Below, piece after piece: positions 6,389 through 12,689 of a stretch of 21,443 nt of DNA. The translations under genes were made by a program, and so were the position numbers. How positions within the stretch are numbered: position 1 is the first letter of the stretch; the number at the start of each line of letters is the position of its first letter. This DNA is from Alphaproteobacteria bacterium (GTDB lineage Bacteria; Pseudomonadota; Alphaproteobacteria; Micavibrionales; Micavibrionaceae), in NCBI GenBank assembly GCA_002701555.1, contig NZVS01000067.1, positions 1 through 21,443 on the forward strand, in the 5' to 3' direction. Under the pieces are notes generated by a model, which was given only the letters and a program-made list of their open reading frames with translations, did not search any database and was not told the DNA's origin.

Positions 6389-7114
6389 CTATGACTTATA
6401 AATGTCTTCAAATCCCTTTGTAACTTTCGCAATAAATGATGGATCTTTTTCTTTCCAATATTTAGGATCCTTCATCATTGCGTATAAAGATTTTTCATCC
6501 TCAGCTCCATTAATATGCTGATCACTTTTTAACTTCAAAGAAGGTACTTCATTTTTCATCATACGATATAGTGCCATTATACCCTCATAAGAACTTGCCA
6601 ATCCGGCCAATACATCATCGGGTAAGTTTTTGCGACCGTAACTAAGCATTTGCCTTGAAATTTCCTGCCATTTTTCCTGACTGCCAAATTTATCCACCAA
6701 CTTCTCCACCTCACGGTCTGCCTGAAATTCTGCAGCCATATCGGCAATTAGTGGAATCATTTTTTCAGCAGCCGCATCATAAACTGTCTGAACCTGCGCT
6801 TGTGTAAAACCCATCTCAAAAAATTTCTGGTTAAGTTGCGGATCAACTGTGAAGAATTCATGGGGTATTTCTATGTCATAATCCTCTGCACAATCAGGAC
6901 ACCCAAGCATCCTTGCCATACGCGCTTTTTCTTCTTCGGTTTCAGGAGGCTTGGCTGTTTGTGAAAGTTTCCTTTCCAACTCCAAATAAGATTTGACCAA
7001 AGCTTCAATCCTTATCTCGCCTGTTTCGCTATCAATAAATTTTGAGGGTAAGGTCTGTTGTTTTTGCTTAACCGGATCATTATTTTTATCGTTTTCTAAT
7101 AAATTATCACTCAT
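6389..7114 (-). CDS. Capsid assembly scaffolding protein
   Basis: This 241-aa acidic protein begins with a disordered polar segment (SDNLLENDKNNDPVKQKQQ). KFIDSETGEIRIEALVKSYLELERKL (about 25-50) follows, a motif typical of podoviral scaffold proteins. The middle is strongly helical (FTQAQVQTVYDAAAEKMIPL, about 103-122). The C-terminus carries LYAMMKDPKYWKEKDPSFIAKVTKGFEDIY, a conserved tail in this family. Scaffold proteins direct procapsid assembly and leave before maturation. It lies two genes after the portal, with AAGGAG before the ATG. In T7-like phages the scaffold is followed directly by the capsid gene; here an 862-bp stretch with the PilZ unit separates them. Confidence 0.8.
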   Translation of the reverse strand: MSDNLLENDKNNDPVKQKQQTLPSKFIDSETGEIRIEALVKSYLELERKLSQTAKPPETEEEKARMARMLGCPDCAEDYDIEIPHEFFTVDPQLNQKFFEMGFTQAQVQTVYDAAAEKMIPLIADMAAEFQADREVEKLVDKFGSQEKWQEISRQMLSYGRKNLPDDVLAGLASSYEGIMALYRMMKNEVPSLKLKSDQHINGAEDEKSLYAMMKDPKYWKEKDPSFIAKVTKGFEDIYKS

Positions 7115-7137
7115 TATCTTCTCCTTAAGTTTAGTGA

Positions 7138-7419
7138 TTAAATTGTATTCTTTGTTCCGCGACTAGTAAGCCTATGGATAGTCGCTACAATGGCTCTTTG
7201 CCCTTCTTGATACCTCAGAAGTTCGTGCGAACTTTCTGCAGCTAACACGCGTGTAAATGTTATATTATCGAGATAGGCTAAAACTGTTTTACCATCCTCA
7301 CTTGAGAAAAGGCGTGCGAATGCTTTCTCCGCTTTATCTGGATCCAAATTACTCAAGTGATTGATCTCTAAAGGCGAAGAATTTTTCTTTTTAAAAAAAT
7401 CAAACACGAGCATCCTCAC
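7138..7419 (-). CDS. Bbp19-like small phage protein
   Basis: This is a protein of about 93 aa, with AFARLFSSEDGKTVLAYL (about 33-50) and LRYQEGQRAIVATIHRL (about 68-84). This pattern is shared with a small conserved protein next to the portal/scaffold genes in BPP-1-like phages (Bbp19). Its role is unknown. The start is ambiguous: GTG at 7419, ATG at 7413 and GTG at 7407 are in frame, and GAGG lies just before the last. All three overlap the end of the portal gene, which points to translational coupling. Confidence 0.7.
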   Translation of the reverse strand: MRMLVFDFFKKKNSSPLEINHLSNLDPDKAEKAFARLFSSEDGKTVLAYLDNITFTRVLAAESSHELLRYQEGQRAIVATIHRLTSRGTKNTI

Positions 7420-8875
7420 TTCTTTTTTCTAAGTTGTTTACTGGCAAAGCCGGAACACTGTTTACGAGATCACTAGGAACACCCAGTGCCTCAGCTAGAA
7501 AACTTGCCGCCTGAGGCAGGTTGATGGTTTGTGCAGCTTCTGGCCCCATTGCAATAACCGAATTTATCCAAGACAGTGTGTTTTGAACGTGTTTCTGCCC
7601 CTGGGTCCGGGCAAGAGGCGAGCGATAGTCGATTTCAACCATACGTCCGTCTATATTAATGTCCGGCACTTCGCCTCGTCGACGAAGTATTTCATATGCC
7701 CGGACAATTAACGGTGTAAGAAGTTCAGATTGAAGTCGGCCGTAAGATGCGCCAAGCAATAGAGACATCTCAGATGAACGCTCAAGAACTTCTGTTGCTG
7801 TCATTGATCGTGCTTCGATTTGAGGTAATCTGTCGACAAGCAAGGCATGCCGTATTCGTGCCCTTAAATCTTCTAATACGAGCTGTGATACATCAAAACG
7901 ACCAGGCATATCCAGTGGGGTTAATCCTCTTGAACCAACGGCCTTGGGAATAATCGCCCCTGGAATAAGTTCTATATTAGCCGGATTAAGAACCCCGTCA
8001 TCATCTGCCTGCCAGATCCCTGATATTGCAATTGAGGCATTTTTCAATATCAACTCAACGACTTTATTAGCTGTCTTAATATCAGGTAATACTTTCATCA
8101 CCGGGGAACGCCCGTAAATCTCTCCGGGAGATTTCATCCAGCGAAAATTAATAAAGGGGTTATGTTCCAGACGGACATTTGCCAACTCTACTGCGTTATC
8201 CGCAACGCACGCACTGTACACATAGCCTTCATCTTCGGAAATGACACATTCTCGTACATAGTAAATTTCATTATTATTTTCACGCAACATTTGTTCAGGC
8301 AATTCAGCATAGGGATACCTGTCTCTGATTTGTACTGCCGTCATTTCAAGCTTTCGGTATGTATTTTCCAAACGACCATTGGTGCTTTCACCCATTGCTA
8401 CGGACATAAGGGGAACTGATGTGAAATTAAAGGCCGACAGGGCACCTGGATCAGATTCTTCAAATAAAAGACTGGCCGTACCGCCCACTGTCAAATCCAG
8501 AAAACACTGGTGCAATTCGACCGAGAAATTACTGCGATCAAAATGTGATTGGACTGTCTTCGCGGCCTTTTCAAGTACGGAAGCCAATGGCTGCCTGTCA
8601 GACTCATCAACATCAGGCCCTGGCTTTAAACCAAACCATTGGGACCAGGGTGGTGTCAGGTGACCTAACAAAGAGGCTGCAAGTTGTTCGATTGCATCAG
8701 AGGCAGTTGCATCATAGAGTTCAGACCCTTTCCGCCCCCAATTTTTTCCACTAAAACCTGTGTTTTGATGTTGTGGCAAAGCATAGTTGTAACAATCCTG
8801 CCATAATTTTTTCCACTGGTCCTTAGCAGACATTGCACGTTTATATTTAAATTCATTTAATGTGGTTTCGGGCAT
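7400..8875 (-). CDS. Portal protein / head-to-tail connector
   Basis: This 491-aa protein is of the T7-type connector family (T7 gp8, about 536 aa). Early motifs include RAMSAKDQWKKLWQDCYNYALP (about 13-34), the polar loop ending RKGSELYDATASDAIEQLAASL (about 48-69) and TPPWSQWFGLKPG (about 74-86). FRWMKSPGEIYGRSPVMKVLPDIKTANKV is the portal core, and ARSMTATEVLERSSEM is the conserved motif before the C-terminal helices. It forms the dodecameric ring at the capsid vertex through which DNA passes. The preceding gene ends 3 bp upstream, and GGGAG before the ATG lies within that gene. No large terminase gene flanks it in this window. Confidence 0.92.
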   Translation of the reverse strand: MPETTLNEFKYKRAMSAKDQWKKLWQDCYNYALPQHQNTGFSGKNWGRKGSELYDATASDAIEQLAASLLGHLTPPWSQWFGLKPGPDVDESDRQPLASVLEKAAKTVQSHFDRSNFSVELHQCFLDLTVGGTASLLFEESDPGALSAFNFTSVPLMSVAMGESTNGRLENTYRKLEMTAVQIRDRYPYAELPEQMLRENNNEIYYVRECVISEDEGYVYSACVADNAVELANVRLEHNPFINFRWMKSPGEIYGRSPVMKVLPDIKTANKVVELILKNASIAISGIWQADDDGVLNPANIELIPGAIIPKAVGSRGLTPLDMPGRFDVSQLVLEDLRARIRHALLVDRLPQIEARSMTATEVLERSSEMSLLLGASYGRLQSELLTPLIVRAYEILRRRGEVPDINIDGRMVEIDYRSPLARTQGQKHVQNTLSWINSVIAMGPEAAQTINLPQAASFLAEALGVPSDLVNSVPALPVNNLEKRSEDARV

Positions 8876-8878
8876 TTT

Positions 8879-9133
8879 TTATTCTCCCAAAAGCGTTTTT
8901 CGTGAATTTGACGTATCTGTTTTTTCGGATAAAACACCTCTTAACCCTGTTAACACAGTTCCGAAACGGCCTCTTTGTCGCCTTAGTAAATTCTCGGTTC
9001 TTTGTTTTGAAGAACTTTCAGTATTGTCTTGAGCTTCATTATCAACGGGTCTTTCCTGATATACCGGCACTTCTCTTATGATTGTGCGGGTAGAGTAATT
9101 AGGTGACTTTGGTCCTGAGATTATACTTCCCAT
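8879..9133 (-). CDS. Small phage virion-associated protein
   Basis: This 84-aa basic and probably disordered protein has a C-terminal pattern RRQRGRFGTVLTGLRGVL ... RKTLLGE. The motif 'RGRxxTxLTGxxG...KTLLG' recurs in small proteins beside podoviral portal genes. Function is unknown; a minor virion or head-completion role is inferred from position. AAAAAGGAG precedes the ATG at 9133, and only 3 bp separate it from the portal. Confidence 0.65.
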   Translation of the reverse strand: MGSIISGPKSPNYSTRTIIREVPVYQERPVDNEAQDNTESSSKQRTENLLRRQRGRFGTVLTGLRGVLSEKTDTSNSRKTLLGE

Positions 9134-9134
9134 A

Positions 9135-9557
9135 TCAATTCTCCTTTTTAATCTGATTGTTTTGTTTTAGAAATTTGTAAAGTTGGTACGGTGTTATTAT
9201 ATAACGGTCATGAATCCCCAGAACGCGTTTAACAGCCTCGACACACGTAAATAGCATTAAAGGTGCGGGTTTTGTTCGCTTGTAGTTGGGGTTAGCTGGT
9301 AAAATTTTATAATCTTTTGCGGTCAGCCAACCTATTAAGTCAAAGCTAAACGGGAGCTTCTGTACTACTATTTCAGTGTGATGGGACAGTGGATCAAACG
9401 TAATCCAATTTTTCCCGTCATTTAAAACTACAAAACAATGACGAAAACCTTTTTTCAAAAAATGTAGTATTTTTAATTCGCTATGGCCTGAAAATACGAC
9501 CCACATCCTTTCCGAGGTTTTTGCTTTTTCCATTAATTCTAGGGCTTCCGAACTCAT
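9135..9557 (-). CDS. Phage protein with possible permuted papain/NlpC-P60-like fold
   Basis: This is a 140-aa protein. Conserved-looking blocks are MWVVFSGHSELKIL (18-31), GFRHCFVVLNDGKNWITFDPL (37-57), FDLIGWL, and TCVEAVKRVLGI ... ITPYQLYKFL (104-129). A histidine on the first beta strand (H40) followed about 65 residues later by a cysteine at the start of a helix (C105 in TCVEAV) is the order of circularly permuted papain-like enzymes (YiiX/LRAT type). In those the Cys begins a helix after 'Y/F-T/S-C'. I infer a possible amidase or peptidase; H40/C105 being catalytic is untested. Its ATG overlaps the stop of the preceding gene by 4 bp. It could instead be a structural phage protein with no activity. 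Confidence 0.55.
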   Translation of the reverse strand: MSSEALELMEKAKTSERMWVVFSGHSELKILHFLKKGFRHCFVVLNDGKNWITFDPLSHHTEIVVQKLPFSFDLIGWLTAKDYKILPANPNYKRTKPAPLMLFTCVEAVKRVLGIHDRYIITPYQLYKFLKQNNQIKKEN

Positions 9558-9976
9558 GTTCTAACCTCGCTGATATGCACATCATGGTATGTATGAGGAA
9601 AAGGTATTATTTTCCGTTCGATCACACCCTTATCCTCAAGAATTTCGGTTAGTATTTTCATGGCTTCGTACCACAAGTAATATGCTTTTTGTTCTTTTGG
9701 ATGATATTTATCAGGAGCCATATTTCTAAGCCCGTAATGGCGCATTACATAAATATGGTCACGGCTTAAACGGCAGTTTCTGTACAATCTATCAACAATC
9801 TTAAGGATGTCTATTGCCTCGCAAGGTCTGATACAATGCCCTGCTCCTGCTGTAAACTTTGCACCTTCAGCCCTGGCTTTATAAGTATGTACAAACCAGA
9901 ACCATGCCTCTTCAGCATCATCAAATAATGTAATGTTGAGCGTCGGATCATCTGAAGAATATGTATAAATCGTCAC
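9554..9976 (-). CDS. First gene of the phage late block, unknown function, possible HTH protein
   Basis: This 140-aa protein starts at a GTG (9976) with AAGGTGAG 5 nt upstream; no ATG is as well placed. Residues 1-40 include an aromatic-rich stretch (EEAWFWFVHTYKAR). Residues about 52-75 (PCEAIDILKIVDRLYRNCRL) and 103-122 are helical. The layout of an 'EAIDxL..V..LYR' helix, a second helix and a WYEAMKIL helix near the end recalls small phage proteins with a C-terminal helix-turn-helix (DUF6362-like). The resemblance is weak. It could be a late regulator or a small terminase subunit, judged by its place upstream of the portal. It is read from the promoter at 10021-10049. Confidence 0.55.
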   Translation of the reverse strand: MTIYTYSSDDPTLNITLFDDAEEAWFWFVHTYKARAEGAKFTAGAGHCIRPCEAIDILKIVDRLYRNCRLSRDHIYVMRHYGLRNMAPDKYHPKEQKAYYLWYEAMKILTEILEDKGVIERKIIPFPHTYHDVHISEVRT

Positions 9977-10020
9977 TGTTTCTCACCTTTTTGTTTTTTA
10001 TTTGTTCCTTTTATGTTCTT

Positions 10021-10049
10021 ATTGATGCCACATTTAAAATACTTGTCAA
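10021..10049 (-). promoter_or_regulatory. Promoter of the first phage transcription unit
   Basis: On the minus strand a perfect TTGACA (10049-10044) is followed after 17 bp by ATCAAT (10026-10021), a weak -10. It points at the GTG-start gene about 45 nt downstream. The operator at 10056-10075 sits directly upstream of the -35, between this promoter and the divergent regulator gene. Confidence 0.5.
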
Positions 10050-10055
10050 GAAAAT

Positions 10056-10075
10056 AATAGGATTTTTTTCCTATT
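10056..10075. promoter_or_regulatory. Putative operator between regulator gene and phage genes
   Basis: AATAGGA (10056-10062) and TCCTATT (10069-10075) form a perfect 7-bp inverted repeat with a 6-bp T-only centre. Its place 35 bp before the regulator start and next to the opposing -35 box fits autoregulation. The core and spacing recur at 5721-5740. Confidence 0.6.
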
Positions 10076-10109
10076 TGATATTTACAGTAGATATGGGAGG
10101 TTATTTACT

Positions 10110-10775
10110 ATGTTTTCACACGATGATATCTGGAACGGGATCGACCGTTTGGCTTCAGCTCACGATCTTTCAACATCTGGGCTCGCTAAAAAGGCAGGCC
10201 TTGATCCTACTACATTTAATAAAAGCAAGCGCCAAACACCCGAGGGTAAACCTCGCTGGCCTTCAACTGAAAGCCTATCAAAAATACTTTCTGTAACAGG
10301 GGCTACCTTGACAGAGCTTACAGAATTAATTGAATCAAATGGAAAAAAACCATCCAAAAATGTTGATAAGACCCCTTTTTCGATAACCTCTTTTTCTTTT
10401 AAGGATATTGTTAAAAAACCTGGTTTTGACCCTTCTCACGCTAAACATAGTCCGGTTGATATCTCCCTAGAACATGTCTTTGATTTCGAAGATTTTTCTC
10501 AAGCTATGGTACTTTGCGTACTACTCGATACTGATGAATTCGAACCTACTTTCAAAAAGAATTCGAAACTTGTATGTCGCTTAAAAGAAAATTTTGTCAA
10601 CAGTGGTCGTGTTTTGGCCAAAACATCTGATGGCAGGATTCTAATTGGTGAAATCAGCAGTGTAAGCAAAGAAACTCTAGAGTTAAAATGCCTAACTGGT
10701 AAAAACCCGTCCAGGCGTATTGAAGCTGGCGATATTTCATGGATTGCAGATATTATTTGGACATCTCAACCTTGA
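10110..10775 (+). CDS. HTH regulator with degenerate S24 (LexA/CI-type) C-terminal domain
   Basis: This 221-aa protein has an N-terminal helix-turn-helix (about 5-45: IDRLASAHDLSTSGLAKKAG, then LDPTTFNKSKR), a linker (about 75-110) and a C-terminal domain aligned by eye with S24 peptidase-like regulators. In that family the serine lies in a GDSMxPxY-type motif and the lysine in a GEVMAKEL-type motif. Here the matching positions read DTDEFEPTF (E143 in place of Ser) and GRILIGEI (G180 in place of Lys), so self-cleavage should be impossible. The ending SWIADIIWTSQP is family-like. GGGAGG lies 10 nt before the ATG. It is divergent from the phage genes across an inverted repeat, which suggests a prophage repressor. 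The alternative is a host-conserved alphaproteobacterial regulator that happens to flank the prophage. Confidence 0.8.
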   Translation: MFSHDDIWNGIDRLASAHDLSTSGLAKKAGLDPTTFNKSKRQTPEGKPRWPSTESLSKILSVTGATLTELTELIESNGKKPSKNVDKTPFSITSFSFKDIVKKPGFDPSHAKHSPVDISLEHVFDFEDFSQAMVLCVLLDTDEFEPTFKKNSKLVCRLKENFVNSGRVLAKTSDGRILIGEISSVSKETLELKCLTGKNPSRRIEAGDISWIADIIWTSQP

Positions 10776-10845
10776 TACAGATAACCATAGGCGATAAAAC
10801 GAAATAACACCTAATCAAACTTGAAAAAGGATTACGAGGAAAGTT

Positions 10846-11514
10846 ATGAGCACTTCATCTGAACTTAAGGCTGCAAAAGCTCTTTTGGATACAAAATGTG
10901 TTTTGTTTAATGCAAAAGAACCTTTTGTATTTACATCCGGTCGCATAAGCCCCGTATATGTCGATATACGCAGACTTATCGCATTTCCGGACCAAAGAAA
11001 TATGCTAATGGAAATGGCATCTGAGAAACTACGCAACCTCAACCTTGATTATATTGCTGGAGGTGAGACAGCAGGCATTCCTTATGCTGCCTTTATCGCC
11101 GAGCGTCTAAGTAAGCCTATGCTTTATGTACGTAAGAAACCAAAAGGTTTTGGGCGCATGGCCCAAATCGAAGGCTGTATGGATGAAAACGGTAAATCGG
11201 TTATACTCGTTGAAGACCTGCAAACTGATGGTGGAAGTAAAAAACTTTTTATAGATGCTTTAAGGGAGGCCGGTGCAAAAGTAGAGCACTCTTTTGTTGT
11301 TTTTCATTACGGTATTTTTGATAAGTCAGTAGAAAACATGAAGAACCTTGGTGTGAATTTGCATGAACTTACAAATTGGTGGGCGGTATTAAAAGTTGCA
11401 CGTGATAATAAATATTTCGATGATGAAACGCTGCAATCTGTCGAGTTTTTCTTAAACAATCCTGATGAATGGGCTGAAAAAAATGCCCATCTTGCAGACA
11501 CTAAAACAGCATAA
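10846..11514 (+). CDS. pyrE: Orotate phosphoribosyltransferase
   Basis: This 222-aa enzyme joins orotate and PRPP to give orotidine 5'-phosphate in pyrimidine synthesis. The PRPP-binding loop is VILVEDLQTDGGS (119-131). PFVFTSGRISPVYVDIR (26-42) matches the orotate-binding N-terminal region, GGETAGIPYAA (72-82) follows, and YVRKKPKGFG (94-103) is the flexible catalytic loop with its lysines. Length is normal for PyrE. GAGGAAAG precedes the ATG. A weak promoter (TTGATA at 10772-10777 with GATAAA at 10793-10798, short spacer) may lie at the end of the regulator gene, so cotranscription with the regulator is also possible. nadK follows after 11 bp. Confidence 0.93.
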   Translation: MSTSSELKAAKALLDTKCVLFNAKEPFVFTSGRISPVYVDIRRLIAFPDQRNMLMEMASEKLRNLNLDYIAGGETAGIPYAAFIAERLSKPMLYVRKKPKGFGRMAQIEGCMDENGKSVILVEDLQTDGGSKKLFIDALREAGAKVEHSFVVFHYGIFDKSVENMKNLGVNLHELTNWWAVLKVARDNKYFDDETLQSVEFFLNNPDEWAEKNAHLADTKTA

Positions 11515-11525
11515 GGAATATAGAA

Positions 11526-12296
11526 ATGAAATTGCATTTTCTCTATGCTGATTCACCTACAGCTGAAAAAGCTTATAAAGAGCTTACTGATCGATATGGT
11601 CAGTGCAAAAGGGAAGATGCAGACACACTTGTTGTGTTGGGCGGAGATGGAACAGTCCTGGAAACCCTTCATGAGGGTATAGAGCGTGGTGAAAACACAC
11701 CTGTATACGGTCTTAACTATGGATCATTGGGTTTTTTGCTTAACCCTCAGACTGAAAGTATCGGTGATCTGCCCGAAAGAGTTGCAGCCAGTTCGCAAGT
11801 AACCATCCATCCATTACGCATGAATTGTGTTTGTGTTGATGGCAAAAAACATGATGCGATTGCTTTTAATGAAGTTTCTCTTATGCGTGAGCGTCGCCAA
11901 GCCGCAAAAATTGAAGTTCATATCAACAATATTAAGCGAATGGATGAGCTTGTTTGCGATGGTATCATGGTAGCAACCCCTGCAGGCAGTACGGCTTACA
12001 ATCTTTCAGCACATGGGCCTATTCTCCCTATTGATGCTAACGTGTTAACTCTAACACCGATCTCAGCATTCCGCCCTAGGCGCTGGCGTGGGGCGGTATT
12101 GCCTGAAAAAGCATGTTTTTCTTTTAAAATTCTTGAACAAGAAAAAAGACCGGTTAGTGCAACTGCAGATTTTACGGAAATTCGTGAGGTTAGCGAAGTG
12201 AATGTCTGGCAAAGTAAGGACCTCTCTAAAACCCTTCTTTTTGACCCAGACCATAATCTGGAAGAGCGGATTTTACGCGAACAATTTGCAAGTTAG
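11526..12296 (+). CDS. nadK: NAD kinase
   Basis: This 256-aa ATP-NAD kinase makes NADP from NAD. Diagnostic motifs are GGDGTVLETLH (39-49), NYGSLGFLLN (64-73), the FNE motif with the conserved asparagine (114-116) and ATPAGSTAYNLSAHGPILP (150-168). The length is that of the compact proteobacterial form, and no N-terminal extension is present. AAGGAA precedes the ATG, and the 11-bp gap to pyrE suggests one operon. The stretch after the stop (12297-12376) holds a likely tRNA promoter but no clear terminator hairpin. Confidence 0.95.
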   Translation: MKLHFLYADSPTAEKAYKELTDRYGQCKREDADTLVVLGGDGTVLETLHEGIERGENTPVYGLNYGSLGFLLNPQTESIGDLPERVAASSQVTIHPLRMNCVCVDGKKHDAIAFNEVSLMRERRQAAKIEVHINNIKRMDELVCDGIMVATPAGSTAYNLSAHGPILPIDANVLTLTPISAFRPRRWRGAVLPEKACFSFKILEQEKRPVSATADFTEIREVSEVNVWQSKDLSKTLLFDPDHNLEERILREQFAS

Positions 12297-12316
12297 CATA
12301 TTTTTAAAAATAGCTC

Positions 12317-12345
12317 TGGACGCGCAGTGCTGCTTGCAGTATAAA
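12317..12345 (+). promoter_or_regulatory. Likely promoter of the tRNA-Phe gene
   Basis: TGGACG (12317-12322), a 17-bp spacer and TATAAA (12340-12345) place a transcription start about 25 nt before the mature tRNA 5' end. The match is four of six at -35 and five of six at -10. Confidence 0.45.
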
Positions 12346-12376
12346 ACCAGACGTTACCGACTTATCTTTTTTCCGT

Positions 12377-12452
12377 GCTCAGGTAGCTCAGTCGGTAGAG
12401 CAAAGGACTGAAAATCCTTGTGTCGCCGGTTCGATCCCGGCCCTGAGCACCA
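12377..12452 (+). tRNA. tRNA-Phe (anticodon GAA)
   Basis: The 76-nt gene folds as a full cloverleaf. Acceptor GCTCAGG (12377-12383) pairs with CCTGAGC (12442-12448). The D stem is GCTC/GAGC, the anticodon stem AAGGA/TCCTT with loop CTGAAAA (GAA at 12410-12412), and the T stem GCCGG/CCGGC with loop TTCGATC. The discriminator is A, and CCA is encoded. No copy of its 3' end was noticed elsewhere in the window, so there is no sign that it is the prophage attachment site. Confidence 0.96.
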
Positions 12453-12602
12453 CTTACCCTCCCCTTTTTTAATTAATATAAATAAAAAGCTGAGAGATAG
12501 CCTTTCCTAAGAAGCAAAATTTAGAATTTGCTAAAAATTAAGCCAATTTTAATGTCTTTTTAAGATAATTAAATATAATATTGAGTAATGGCAAGGAGTG
12601 CC

Positions 12603-12689
12603 ATGAAAGATGTCATACAAGCAACAGAAGATGCGGAGACACTAATAAGATGGCCACCTATACTGGTGACAGCAATGATAATAATTTAG
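12603..12689 (+). CDS. Possible 28-aa upstream ORF overlapping the RTX gene
   Basis: An ATG with AAGGAG 4 nt upstream opens a 28-codon frame (MKDVIQATEDAETLIRW..., ending in a hydrophobic AMIII). It overlaps the first 40 bases of the RTX gene in another frame. Its ribosome site is stronger than that of the RTX gene, so it could couple translation or act as a leader. It may equally be chance. Confidence 0.3.
   Translation: MKDVIQATEDAETLIRWPPILVTAMIII

Noticed and set aside
10160..10357. Antisense frame inside the HTH regulator gene
   Set aside because: It overlaps a strongly supported gene in full and shows no protein features.
12377..12452. tRNA-Phe as prophage integration site
   Set aside because: pyrE and nadK lie between it and the phage genes, no integrase is adjacent, and no duplicate of the tRNA 3' end was noticed.
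12581..12649. TTG-started extension of the RTX protein
   Set aside because: The cysteine-rich 23 residues do not resemble an RTX N-terminus, and the start codon is weak.
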